Shown here: positions 26,011-34,888 of the stretch, in pieces
How the letters are laid out: each line of letters begins with the position of its first letter
Position numbering within the stretch: position 1 is the stretch's first letter
Assembly (NCBI RefSeq): GCF_024435355.1
Contig: NZ_JAMJWG010000018.1
Span: 124,001 to 188,000 of the forward strand
Direction: 5' to 3'
Source of the DNA: Streptomyces odontomachi
GTDB lineage: Bacteria; Actinomycetota; Actinomycetes; Streptomycetales; Streptomycetaceae
DNA length: 64,000 bases
Made by a program: the position numbers and the translations under genes
Notes under the pieces: generated by a model
Database searches by the model: none
What the model was told of the DNA's origin: nothing
Seen by the model: only the letters and a program-made list of their open reading frames with translations

Positions 26011-26562
26011 TCAGTCCGTCGACAGCCGGAAGGACATCTCCCCGAAGCTGACCTGGTCACCGTCGCGTACCACGGCGGCGCCCACCACACGGCGGCCGTT
26101 CACCACCGTGCCGTTGGTCGAGCCCAGATCGCGCAGCACCCAGACGCCGCCCTGCCGGGACAGCTCGGCGTGGACCAGGGACACCGTCTCGTGGCTGAGC
26201 CGGAGCCCGTTGCGCGGATCACGACCGATCCGCAGCGGATGCATCTCGGACGGCGCCGGCAGCAGCAGCTTGGGCAGCCGCTCGGCCTGCCAGGCCCTGC
26301 GCAGCCGCTCGGTGAACCCGGACACCGCGCCGACGGTGCCGAACAGCATCCGCGACCAGCGGCCCTCGGTCTGGAGGTCGGCGGTGAGCACGGCGAGCTC
26401 ATGGGCGTCGCGGGCGGCCAGGGCACGCTCCATGCGCGTCAGGAAAGTCTCGTACGACAGCTTTCCCTGGGCGGCGCCTTCCCTGAGAGCCTTCAGCGTC
26501 TTGTCGCGCTCGGCGTCGGACATCCGCGCGGGGGTGAGATTGGGCTCGAAAGACGACGTCAC
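26011..26562 (-). CDS. DUF1707 and FHA domain protein
   Basis: A 183-residue cytoplasmic protein. Residues 10-65 (MSDAERDKTLKALREGAAQG and RDAHELAVLTADL) form a DUF1707 domain. Residues 105-180 form an FHA domain with the phosphothreonine-binding signature GRDPRNGLRLS, then LVHAEL and DLGSTNGTVVNG. It should bind a phosphothreonine on a partner, so it probably reads the output of a Ser/Thr kinase; no kinase gene adjoins it. It is convergent with the M14 gene (35 nt apart) and divergent from treZ. It begins at GTG 26562, with a weak ribosome site. Confidence 0.92.
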   Translation of the reverse strand: MTSSFEPNLTPARMSDAERDKTLKALREGAAQGKLSYETFLTRMERALAARDAHELAVLTADLQTEGRWSRMLFGTVGAVSGFTERLRRAWQAERLPKLLLPAPSEMHPLRIGRDPRNGLRLSHETVSLVHAELSRQGGVWVLRDLGSTNGTVVNGRRVVGAAVVRDGDQVSFGEMSFRLSTD

Positions 26563-26892
26563 CCTGCCGATTCTCGGTCAGGGCCGGCGGCCTGTCCAGA
26601 AGTTGCCGCCATTGCTCCTGCCACCCCGTCCCCTCAGCTGACCAGCACCAACGCACAGAAAGAGGCAGTGTGACCGAATTTCGTCAGCACAGCTGGGACA
26701 GGGCCGTTACCGTCCTCTGACACCTCCGGGGTACTCCTGCGCACCATCCGGCCTCCCGCGTCCGCCTGGGCCACATCCCCGGGCCGCATCCCGTCGTTAC
26801 GCCCCACGGGCGGGCGGATCCGGCGGACGGCGTGCGGACCGCCGCGCCGCACCGCACCGCAGTGCCGCCGGTAGACGAGGGGGACGCTTGAC
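26563..26892. other. Divergent intergenic region between FHA gene and treZ
   Basis: There are 330 nt without a gene. I see no strong palindrome or clear promoter; only GAGGGGG before the treZ start is notable. Confidence 0.5.
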
Positions 26893-28644
26893 ATGACGTT
26901 CGAGGTGTGGGCGCCGCAGGCCGGACGGATCGACCTCCAGCTGGCCGACGGCACATGCCCGATGCGACGTGTGGGGCACCGTGCCGGTTGGTGGACGGCG
27001 CAGACCGATGCGGCGGACGGCACGCGGTACGGCTTCCGCCTCGACGGCGGCCCGGTGCTCCCCGATCCGCGCTCCGCACGCCAGCCGGACGGGCCCGACG
27101 GGCTCAGCGCCGTCGTCGACCACCGGCACTACCGGTGGCGGGTGGCCTGGGCGGGGCGCCCGCTGCGGGGCGCCGTGCTGTACGAGCTGCACGTGGGCAC
27201 GTTCACCCCGCAGGGCACGCTGGACGCGGCCGCCGGGCGGCTTGCGCGGCTGGCCCGGCTCGGCGTCACCCACGTGGAGTTGATGCCGGTGTGCCCCTTC
27301 CCCGGCCGGCACGGCTGGGGCTACGACGGGGTCGCCCCCTGGGCCGTGCACGAGCCCTACGGCGGTCCCGAGGCGCTGAAACGCTTCGTCGACACGGCCC
27401 ATGAGCACGGTCTGGGCGTCGTCCTGGACGTCGTGCACAACCACCTCGGACCCTCCGGCAACCATCTGCCCGCGTACGGCCCGTACTTCACCGACACCCA
27501 CGCCACCCCGTGGGGCGCCGCGGTCAACCTGGACGCGCCCGGCTCGGACGAGGTGCGTGCCTACTTCATCGGCAGCGCCCTGGCCTGGCTGCGTGACTAC
27601 CGGCTCGACGGTCTGCGCCTGGACGCCGTGCACGCCCTGCACGACACCCGTGCGTACCCGTTCCTGGAGGAGCTGTCAGCGGCCGTTGACGCGCTCGCCG
27701 TCGAGGTGGACCGGCCGCTCTTCCTGATCGCCGAATCGGACCTGAACGACCCCCGGGTCATCACGCCACGCGCCAAGGGCGGCCTCGGGATGCACGCCCA
27801 GTGGAACGACGACTTCCACCACGCCCTGCACACCGCCCTGACGGGAGAGACGGACGGCTACTACGCGGACTTCGCCACCGCGCCGCTCGCCGCGCTCGCC
27901 AGGACCCTGACGCACGGCTTCTTCCATGACGGCGGCCACTCGAGGTTTCGCGGGCGGCGCCACGGCAGGCCACTGGACCGCGCCCTGGTCCCCGCGCACC
28001 GGCTGCTCGGCTACGCGCAGACGCACGACCAGATCGGCAACCGCGCCACCGGCGACCGGCTCAGCGCATCGCTCTCGCCCGGGCTGCTGGCCTGCGCGGC
28101 AGCGCTCACCCTCACCGCGCCGTTCACGCCGATGCTGTTCATGGGCGAGGAATGGGGCGCGGGCACGCCCTGGCAGTTCTTCACCGACCACACCGATCCC
28201 GAGCTCGCCGAGGCGGTACGCCTGGGCCGGCGGCACGAGTTCGCGGCGCACGGCTGGGCCGAGACGGACATCCCCGACCCGCAGGACCCGGCGACCCGGG
28301 ACCGCTCCTGCCTGGACTGGTCCGAGCCGGAGCGCGCGCCGCACGCCGGCCTGCTCGCCTGGTACCGCGACCTGATCGCACTCCGCCACGCCCGTCCCGA
28401 CCTGCGCGACCCGGACCTCTCGGCGGTCCGGGTCGACCACGACGAGCAGGCCCGGTGGTGTGTCGTACGGCGCGGCGAGCTGCGGACCGCGGTGAACCTC
28501 GGCTCCCGGCCCGCATCCGTCCCGGTGGGCCGCCACCCGTGGGCGGTACTGGCCGCCTGGCGCCCGCAGACCACGGCGCCCCCCGGCCCGGACGGGCTGC
28601 TCCACCTGCCGGGCGAATCGTGCGCCGTGCTGGGGCCGGCGTAG
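26893..28644 (+). CDS. treZ: Malto-oligosyltrehalose trehalohydrolase TreZ
   Basis: A 583-residue GH13 hydrolase. An N-terminal E-set domain (FEVWAPQAGRIDLQL) is followed by a barrel with VVHNHLGPSGN (region I), GLRLDAVHAL with the nucleophile Asp (II), LIAESDLNDPRV with the Glu (III) and QTHDQIGNRATGDR (IV), the last diagnostic of TreZ. It releases free trehalose from the malto-oligosyl-trehalose made by TreY. GAGGGGGACG precedes the ATG. It is cytoplasmic, 2.5 kb from treY. The downstream gap to 28839 is a GGC/GGGGGC-rich run with no gene. Confidence 0.96.
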   Translation: MTFEVWAPQAGRIDLQLADGTCPMRRVGHRAGWWTAQTDAADGTRYGFRLDGGPVLPDPRSARQPDGPDGLSAVVDHRHYRWRVAWAGRPLRGAVLYELHVGTFTPQGTLDAAAGRLARLARLGVTHVELMPVCPFPGRHGWGYDGVAPWAVHEPYGGPEALKRFVDTAHEHGLGVVLDVVHNHLGPSGNHLPAYGPYFTDTHATPWGAAVNLDAPGSDEVRAYFIGSALAWLRDYRLDGLRLDAVHALHDTRAYPFLEELSAAVDALAVEVDRPLFLIAESDLNDPRVITPRAKGGLGMHAQWNDDFHHALHTALTGETDGYYADFATAPLAALARTLTHGFFHDGGHSRFRGRRHGRPLDRALVPAHRLLGYAQTHDQIGNRATGDRLSASLSPGLLACAAALTLTAPFTPMLFMGEEWGAGTPWQFFTDHTDPELAEAVRLGRRHEFAAHGWAETDIPDPQDPATRDRSCLDWSEPERAPHAGLLAWYRDLIALRHARPDLRDPDLSAVRVDHDEQARWCVVRRGELRTAVNLGSRPASVPVGRHPWAVLAAWRPQTTAPPGPDGLLHLPGESCAVLGPA

Positions 28645-28839
28645 TCGACGGACGTGAGCGGGGGGCGTGGCGCGGGCGGCGGGGGCGGCGGGGGCGGAAT
28701 GCGCGGGCGCGGGTGGCGCGCGCGGAGCTGCCCGGCGCGGGCGGAGGCACCGGCGCGCGGGTAGCGAGACGAGTGCGGGAAAGCCGGCACCGGCACGCGC
28801 CTGGCGTAGCAGGGCCGCCGGCCGCAGGCGGACCGCTCC

Positions 28840-29907
28840 TCACCACTGCCCCGTCTCCTCCCCGGTGAGCCGTTCCAGCAGGATCGGCTCCCAGGCGCGC
28901 TGGCACGCGGCGCGCAGCTCCGCCCCGGCGGCCTCGGACCGGACGGTGACGCCCTCGCCCGGTCCGCCGCCGGCAGCGGGCCACCCGGTCTGCACACCGG
29001 GCCCGGGGCGCTGCCAGGCGGCGAGCCGGATCACCACGTCGCAGCGGGCCAGCCACAGCCCGCGCAGGCATTCGCGCGCCCCGTACCCGGCGAGCGTCGC
29101 CGCGCGCACCGCGATCGGGGCGCCCAGGGAGATCGCCAGGCCGGCGATGTCCTCGGCCGGGTCGCCGATGGCGGCGGCGGCCCAGCCGAGCACCCCGCAC
29201 ACCCGACCGTCGTCGGTCACCCGCAGATGGGGGCCGGCCAGGTCGTGGTGGACGACGACGCCGTGGGGACGTGGGGTGAGCTGCTCGAGGGCGGCCGCGC
29301 CGAGCGGGGCGAACCGGCCGGCGCCGAACCGGCCCGTCCCGCCCAGTTGCCGGGCCGCGCGCTCCGCTTCGGCGCGTACGCCGCGCAGCGAGCGGGGCCG
29401 GAGCACCGGCAGCCCGAGCGCCGCGGCCCGCCCCATGGGCACCTTTCCGAGGCCGGTGAGCAGCTGTGCCAGGTCGGACTCGCCGGCCGCGGACACCGTG
29501 CGGTCGGCCGCTGCGCCGCCCGGCAGCCGGGTGTCGAGCGTGTAGCTCAGGGCGCCGGTCCAGGAACCGGCCGCGACGCTGACCGGCAGCGGCACCTCCA
29601 CGTAGGGCCGTACGAGGTCGCGCAGCCGGACCTCACGGCGCAGCCGGGTGGTGGCGTCCTGGTCCGGGGCGAGCCGCAGCACCTGACGGCTCCCCACCCA
29701 CCAGGTGAAACCGGCCTCGTCGGCGGGCCGCACCTCGGGTTCGACGGGACCCGCGGCCCGGTTCCGGCCCGACCGGGTGCCGCCGTCGCCGCCGTCGGAC
29801 CAGCCCGTGCCCTGCGCGCCGGCGAGCGCGCTGCGCGCGAGCCGGCGCACCGCGTCCCGGGTCGGCGGTCTGCGCCCTACCGCCGCTCGCTGGTCGTCCT
29901 GGGACAT
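28840..29907 (-). CDS. APH-fold protein with lost catalytic residues (likely pseudokinase)
   Basis: A 355-residue protein clearly related to aminoglycoside phosphotransferases: the GVVVHHDLAGPHLRV loop aligns with H-G-D-x-x-x-x-N, and GVLGWAAAAIGDPAEDIAGL aligns with the usual G-V-I-D-W-x-D-x-x-x-G-D-P. The Asn is replaced by His, and the metal-binding Asp of I-D-W is Gly. The remaining active-site Asp (HHD) is present. Loss of two metal ligands suggests no or weak kinase activity. It starts at ATG 29907, 13 nt after the stop of the M24 peptidase gene, so the two form an operon. The N-terminal 60 residues are Gly/Arg-rich. Confidence 0.8.
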   Translation of the reverse strand: MSQDDQRAAVGRRPPTRDAVRRLARSALAGAQGTGWSDGGDGGTRSGRNRAAGPVEPEVRPADEAGFTWWVGSRQVLRLAPDQDATTRLRREVRLRDLVRPYVEVPLPVSVAAGSWTGALSYTLDTRLPGGAAADRTVSAAGESDLAQLLTGLGKVPMGRAAALGLPVLRPRSLRGVRAEAERAARQLGGTGRFGAGRFAPLGAAALEQLTPRPHGVVVHHDLAGPHLRVTDDGRVCGVLGWAAAAIGDPAEDIAGLAISLGAPIAVRAATLAGYGARECLRGLWLARCDVVIRLAAWQRPGPGVQTGWPAAGGGPGEGVTVRSEAAGAELRAACQRAWEPILLERLTGEETGQW

Positions 29908-29920
29908 GATCGTCGACCGC

Positions 29921-31060
29921 TCAGTGCACGACCGCCAGCTCCCGCGGCGTGTTGTTGAGTCGCCTGGCACCGTCCTCCGTGACGGTGACGATGTCCTCGA
30001 TGCGCACTCCGAAGCGGCCGGGCAGGTAGATGCCCGGCTCCACCGAGAAGCACATGCCGGGCACCAGCGGCTGCCGTTCGCCTTCGATCATGTAGGGCGG
30101 TTCGTGGGTGGTGACGCCGATGCCGTGGCCGGTGCGGTGGATGAAACGGTCGCCGTATCCGGCCTGCGTGATCACCTCGCGGGCCGCCCGGTCGATGTCC
30201 TGGCAGGCCGCGCCCGGGCGCACGGCTTCCACCGCGCGCTGCTGCGCCTCGCGCACCACCTCGTGCACCCGCCGCTCCTCGTCGGACGGCTCGCCCACGT
30301 GCACGGTGCGGGTGGTGTCGGACCCGTAGCCGTGCATGAGGCCGCCGAAGTCCAGGACGACCATGTCCCCCTGCTGGACGATCCGCTCCCCCGCCTCGTG
30401 GTGCGGGTCGGCGCCGTTGGGACCCGAGCCGACCACCGTGAAGTCGACCTGTGCGTGCCCGAACCGGCGCAGCAGGCGGGCCAGGTCGCCCGCGATGTCG
30501 GTCTCCCTGCGTCCCTCGAAGGCGACCTGCTTGATCTCCTGGTAGGCCGCGTCGGCGGCGGCGCCGGCGGCGGTGAGGCGGCCCAGCTCGGCGTCGTCCT
30601 TGACGGCCCGCAGCATCGGCAGGGCCTCGCTCAGGGCGGCGTACGAGGTGGCGGGCGCGCGGCGTTGCAGGCCCAGCAGGTGCATCGCCCAGGCGTTGTC
30701 GCTGATGCCGTACCGGCCGTCGGTGCCGGTCAGCGGCACGGCGGCGTAGGGGTCCTGGCCGTCCCGCCAGTCCCGCAGGGTGAGCGCGGGGGCGCCCGGG
30801 GCGTGCGCCGCGTCGCCCGCCTCCAGGGTGGGCACCACGAGCACCGGGTCCTGGTCCGGCACGATCACCAGCAGGGTCAGCCGCTCGGTGTCCGCGGTGG
30901 GGCGGTAGCCGGTCAGCCAGACGAGGTCGGGTCCCGGGGCGACCAGCAGGCCGGCGAGGCCGGCGGCCGCTGCGGCGGACGCGGCACGCGCCATGCGGCC
31001 CTGGTAGTCGTCGGCGGTGAAGGGCGCAGGAGCTGTGGACTGCGCGGACATGCCGGTCAT
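29921..31060 (-). CDS. M24 aminopeptidase P-type (Xaa-Pro peptidase)
   Basis: A 379-residue metallopeptidase with the creatinase-like N-domain and the pita-bread M24 fold. The five metal ligands are visible: Asp in MVVLDFGG, Asp in GSDTTRTVH, His in HRTGHGIG, Glu in SVEPGIYL and Glu in RIEDIVTV. It should release N-terminal residues preceding proline. GGAGG lies 6 nt before the ATG at 31060; a second in-frame ATG is three codons later. It is the first gene of a two-gene operon with the APH-like pseudokinase. Confidence 0.94.
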   Translation of the reverse strand: MTGMSAQSTAPAPFTADDYQGRMARAASAAAAAGLAGLLVAPGPDLVWLTGYRPTADTERLTLLVIVPDQDPVLVVPTLEAGDAAHAPGAPALTLRDWRDGQDPYAAVPLTGTDGRYGISDNAWAMHLLGLQRRAPATSYAALSEALPMLRAVKDDAELGRLTAAGAAADAAYQEIKQVAFEGRRETDIAGDLARLLRRFGHAQVDFTVVGSGPNGADPHHEAGERIVQQGDMVVLDFGGLMHGYGSDTTRTVHVGEPSDEERRVHEVVREAQQRAVEAVRPGAACQDIDRAAREVITQAGYGDRFIHRTGHGIGVTTHEPPYMIEGERQPLVPGMCFSVEPGIYLPGRFGVRIEDIVTVTEDGARRLNNTPRELAVVH

Positions 31061-31495
31061 TCAAGGCCTCCAGGCCTGGTGAGGGCGGCGAGGTCGACGG
31101 ACGGGCTGCGACCTTCACAGGCTACGGACAACGGCCCCCGCAGGGCCACCGGTACCACCCGCCCGGAGCCGCACGACTCGGACGTTTTCCGCAGCATCCT
31201 GCCCGCCCGCACCGCACCGTGCCAGCGGATATCGCGCCGCACAGGGGCGGGACACGGTGGCGGCAGGCGCGCCGAACCCGCGGCACGGGCCGTTCGGAGG
31301 ATCGTTGGACGATCAGGGTGTGGCGCGCCGCCGGGAACGCGGGTTCCCCCGTCGCGAGTCGTTACTGTGACCGGGCCGCGGTGGTACGCCGTCGCACGCC
31401 GGGCGACGGCGACGACGGGGCCGGGCGCCTCGCGGAACGCACGGGAGAAGGAGAGCGGGTCGCCCCGGAGGACCGGAGGACCGGAGGGAGGTCGC
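31061..31495. other. Divergent intergenic region between M24 peptidase and FMN reductase
   Basis: There are 435 nt without a supported gene. A small self-complementary AGGCCTCCAGGCCT lies at 31064-31077, overlapping the ribosome site of the peptidase gene. Near the right end a short array of GGACCGGA-type units (31466-31489) ends in the ribosome site GGAGGGAGG. No clear promoter was found. Confidence 0.5.
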
Positions 31496-32062
31496 ATGAA
31501 CGGCGAGGGGCTGCGGGTCCTCGGGTTCGCGGGCAGCCTGCGGGCCGGTTCGTACAATCGCATGCTGCTGCATGCCGCCCAGAAGCTCGCTCCCGAAGGC
31601 ATGACCGTCGAGATCGCCGATCTGGCGCCGATCCCCCTCTTCAACCAGGACGTCGAGCAGCAGGGCGATCCCGAGCCGGTGACCGCTTTCAAGCAGCAGA
31701 TCATGGCGGCCGACGCACTGCTGATCGTCACCCCCGAGTACCAGCACGGCATGCCGGGGGTGCTGAAGAACGCCCTGGACTGGGCGTCGCGACCGTCCCG
31801 GCAGTCGCCGATGCAGGGCAAGCCGGTGGCCATCATGGGGGCGAGCCCCGGCATGACGGGGACGAGCCGTGCGCAGCCCCAACTGCGGCAGACGCTCACG
31901 TACAACGGCTGCTACGCGGTGCCGCAGCCGGAGGTGCTGGTCAGCCGGGCGCACGAGCGCTTCGACGACGGCGGGCGGCTGACCGACCGGACGGCGGCCG
32001 GGTTGGTCCGCCAGGTGCTCGGCAACCTGTCGGACCTGACGCGCCGGCTGGCACCGAAGTAG
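31496..32062 (+). CDS. NADPH-dependent FMN reductase family protein
   Basis: A 188-residue flavodoxin-like reductase. The phosphate-binding loop is GFAGSLRAGSYNRMLL (residues 10-25, G-S-L-R-x-x-S-x-N), and the flavin-contacting PEYQHGMPGVLKNALDW follows near residue 80; both are hallmarks of the family. It should reduce FMN, quinones or azo compounds with NADPH and is cytoplasmic. GGAGGGAGG lies 6 nt before the ATG. It is followed on the same strand by the VOC gene after 103 nt. Confidence 0.93.
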   Translation: MNGEGLRVLGFAGSLRAGSYNRMLLHAAQKLAPEGMTVEIADLAPIPLFNQDVEQQGDPEPVTAFKQQIMAADALLIVTPEYQHGMPGVLKNALDWASRPSRQSPMQGKPVAIMGASPGMTGTSRAQPQLRQTLTYNGCYAVPQPEVLVSRAHERFDDGGRLTDRTAAGLVRQVLGNLSDLTRRLAPK

Positions 32063-32165
32063 CAAGGCGCCGGTGGGCGCACGCCGGACCCTCCGGAACC
32101 GCCGGCCCCCGCAAGACCCCGAACCATCCGCCCGCCCGCACACACAGGACAGGGAAGCCCCCGCC

Positions 32166-32627
32166 ATGCGCACCGAGGACTGGCCGGTCCCGAAGACCGG
32201 CATGCTGCTGACCCACTTCCTGACGGTCTCGGACGTCGCCCGCTCCCGGGCCTTCTACGCCGACGTGCTCGGCGGGAAGGTGGTGCTGGACGAGAACCCG
32301 TGCATCGTGCAGCTCGCCAACGCCTGGATCATCATGAACCCCGGTGGCGGCCCCACCCCCGACAAGCCGGACGTCACCCTGCGTCCGCCCACCGATCCGA
32401 CGACGGCGACGAGCTTCCTCAACATCCGGGTCGCCGACATCGCGGCCTGTCACCGGGACTGGAGCGCCAAGGGCGCCACGTTCCTCACCCCGCCGATCGA
32501 CCGCAAGGCCGAGATCCGCTGCTACCTGCGTGACCCGGACGGCTACCTCATCGAGGTGGGCCAGGCGACCGGCATGCTGGCGGGCGTCTTCGCCGACCCT
32601 GGGGGGACCCCCGGCAGCGCCCGCTGA
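32166..32627 (+). CDS. VOC-family (glyoxalase/dioxygenase-like) protein
   Basis: A 153-residue protein with two beta-alpha-beta-beta-beta modules. The first is LLTHFLTVSDVARSRAFYAD and the second NIRVADIAACHRDWSAKG, ending in YLRDPDGYLIEVGQ, which carries the usual Glu ligand. The function could be metal-dependent catalysis or binding; the substrate is not predictable. Its last 85 nt overlap, tail to tail, the end of the geosmin synthase gene on the other strand. Confidence 0.92.
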   Translation: MRTEDWPVPKTGMLLTHFLTVSDVARSRAFYADVLGGKVVLDENPCIVQLANAWIIMNPGGGPTPDKPDVTLRPPTDPTTATSFLNIRVADIAACHRDWSAKGATFLTPPIDRKAEIRCYLRDPDGYLIEVGQATGMLAGVFADPGGTPGSAR

Positions 32628-34777
32628 GCGCCGTGCAGCGGCAGCGCGGGCACGGGCGGTGCCATCCGGCGCCGGGCCAGCTCGGGTTCGGAGTAGCGAC
32701 GGCAGTTCCGGTGCCAGTGGCGGATGCCCGCCATCCAGTCCTGGAGCTGGGCCACATAGCCGTCCAGGGCGGCGCGCGCTTCGTCGGACAGCTCGAAGTC
32801 CTCGTACAGCACCGGGAACTCGTGCGCGACCACGTGCTGGAACTGCCGCATGCGCTGCGCCATCAGATCGGCCACGATGGTGTGGGCCCGGTCGGTGTCG
32901 CAGCCGAAGAAGTTCTCCACGACCAGCAGGGCGTTGTGGATCTCGCCCGCGTACTCGATCTCCTTCCGGTACGAGAAGATGTCGTTGAGCAGGCAGGCGT
33001 AGTCGACGGCGGAGTTCTCCAGGGAGCGCACCGGTCCGGTGCGGTAGACCTCCGGGGGGACGGCCGGGCCGTGGCCCAGGCGGCACAGGTTCATGGTGAG
33101 TTGGGAGCCGAAGGTGGCCCGGCGCATCTCGATGTAGTCCACCGGGTCGGGGATGCGGTGCTGCGCCTGGTTGGACAGCTCCCACAACCAGCCCTGAAGC
33201 ATCACGTCGACGGAGGCCCGCACGGTGCGGCGGGCTTCGGTGTCCATGCTGACCGTGGTGCGCAGCCACAGGTCGACCAGGCCGCGCTCCAGGGCGTTCG
33301 CGGGTGGCGGTGCCGCGGCACCCGCGTCCAGCGGCATGCAGGCCAGCAGTCGCTCCGTGCACAGCCGGGCGGCCGGCAGGTCGCGGCTGGGCCCGAAGAC
33401 CAGCGGGTAGTAGTCGTCGCCGTAGGTGCCCCAGACGAGCCAGGCGGAGCTGAGGTCGAGTTCGTCCTCGGTGGCGTCCGGGTGGATGCCGGCGGCACAG
33501 AGCGTGAGGTCGTACGCCGCCAGCCTGCCCTCGTCCCAGACGCCTTCGCCGAGCAGGCCCATGCGCTCGGACCAGGCGGCCGCCCGGTGCCGCGCGCCCG
33601 GCAGGTGGGGGTTGAGCGTGAGCCGGTACGGCAGGGCGAGGTCCGGCTCCCGCAACGGGCCGACCCGCTTGAAGGGCGTGTGCGCGTAGCGGCGCAGCCG
33701 CTCGGCTCCGACCGCGGTGAGCAGTGCGGGCACGTCGGCGGTGGCGGTGCCCAGGCCCTTCGGGCCGCCGAGCGGGGTGGTGGCGAGCGCGCCCTCGTTC
33801 ATGTACCGGCTGGAGCGCAGGTGCCATTCGTGGCCGCCGGACTGCCAGTCCTGTAGGCCCTTGGTGTACGCGGCGACGGTGGCCAGTTCCCTTGGGGTGA
33901 GGCCTTGCTCGGCGACGAGCGCGGGGACCTCGGTGAAGGCGGTGTGCTCGAACTGGTGCAGCCGGGCGGTGAGGATGTCGTTGACCGCGTCGGCGGCCTC
34001 CTGGGTGGTGCAGCCGAAGAAGGTCTCCAGGACCAGCACGCCATTGCTCAGCTCGCCCTCGTCCTCCACCTCGCGCTGGTAGGAGAAGAGGTCGTTGCGC
34101 AGGTGGACGGCGTCAGCGAAGGTCTCCATCAACACCCGCAGCGGACGTGACCGTGCCACCCGTGCGGGCACCTCGGCGGTGGCGTACTCGACCAGCCCTG
34201 CCGACCAGGGGGCACCACCGACCTTGCGGCGCATCTCGATGTACTCGACCGGGTTGGCGATCCGGCCCTCGCCCATGTTGGACAGCTCCCAGAGGGACTC
34301 GTTCAACAGGTTCTCGGTGCTCAGCGCGAAACGTTCCCGCCAGGCCCGCGACATGGCCGGCACCGTGCGCGCCCACAGGTCGGCCAGGCCCGCCTCCACC
34401 GGGTTGGCCGGCGCGGGCACCGGTGCCCCGCCGGCCATCGGCATGAACAGCGGCAGCCGGTCCAGGTACGCCTTGCCGCCCACCCGGTCCCGGGTGCGCT
34501 TGAACGTCTCCAGGAAGTGGTCGTCGAAGAAGAACACCCACACGTACCAGTCGGTGATCAGCGAAAGGGCGGGGCCGTCGCAGTCCGGGTGGGTGTAGGC
34601 ACACAGCAACGCGTAGTCGTGCGCGTCGAGGTCGGCCTGTTCCCAGATGCCGGAGCCTTCCAGCATGCCCATCTCGCGCGCCCACGCCCGGGCGTGCACG
34701 CGTGCCCGGTCGAGGTGCGGATTCAGGCGGGCGGGATACGGCATGTAGAAGTGCGGCAGGGTGAACGGCTGCGTCAT
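32543..34777 (-). CDS. geoA: Germacradienol/geosmin synthase
   Basis: A 744-residue bifunctional sesquiterpene cyclase. The N-terminal domain has the metal-binding DDHFLE (Asp85) and NDLFSYQRE (Asn228), and turns farnesyl diphosphate into germacradienol. The C-terminal domain has the divergent DDYYP and NDIFSYRKE, and converts germacradienol to geosmin with loss of acetone. This organisation is diagnostic for geosmin synthase and for Streptomyces-type producers. The protein is a little longer than the S. coelicolor enzyme (726 residues, from memory); the extra residues are at the C-terminus, where the gene overlaps the VOC gene by 85 nt. No cyclic-nucleotide-binding regulator is adjacent. Confidence 0.97.
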   Translation of the reverse strand: MTQPFTLPHFYMPYPARLNPHLDRARVHARAWAREMGMLEGSGIWEQADLDAHDYALLCAYTHPDCDGPALSLITDWYVWVFFFDDHFLETFKRTRDRVGGKAYLDRLPLFMPMAGGAPVPAPANPVEAGLADLWARTVPAMSRAWRERFALSTENLLNESLWELSNMGEGRIANPVEYIEMRRKVGGAPWSAGLVEYATAEVPARVARSRPLRVLMETFADAVHLRNDLFSYQREVEDEGELSNGVLVLETFFGCTTQEAADAVNDILTARLHQFEHTAFTEVPALVAEQGLTPRELATVAAYTKGLQDWQSGGHEWHLRSSRYMNEGALATTPLGGPKGLGTATADVPALLTAVGAERLRRYAHTPFKRVGPLREPDLALPYRLTLNPHLPGARHRAAAWSERMGLLGEGVWDEGRLAAYDLTLCAAGIHPDATEDELDLSSAWLVWGTYGDDYYPLVFGPSRDLPAARLCTERLLACMPLDAGAAAPPPANALERGLVDLWLRTTVSMDTEARRTVRASVDVMLQGWLWELSNQAQHRIPDPVDYIEMRRATFGSQLTMNLCRLGHGPAVPPEVYRTGPVRSLENSAVDYACLLNDIFSYRKEIEYAGEIHNALLVVENFFGCDTDRAHTIVADLMAQRMRQFQHVVAHEFPVLYEDFELSDEARAALDGYVAQLQDWMAGIRHWHRNCRRYSEPELARRRMAPPVPALPLHGAQRALPGVPPGSAKTPASMPVAWPTSMR

Positions 34778-34888
34778 GCGCCGGGGCTACCCGGGGCCAT
34801 CGCGGGCATCCGCACAGGGGCACATGATCGCACCATCGCGTGAACCGATGAGCGAACGGCTGACAGAGCGGGAAAGCCATGCCACTCG

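Noticed and set aside
29705..31495. Long plus-strand open frame antisense to the M24 peptidase and pseudokinase genes
   Set aside because: It is the mirror of the codon bias of the real minus-strand genes, whose catalytic motifs are complete.
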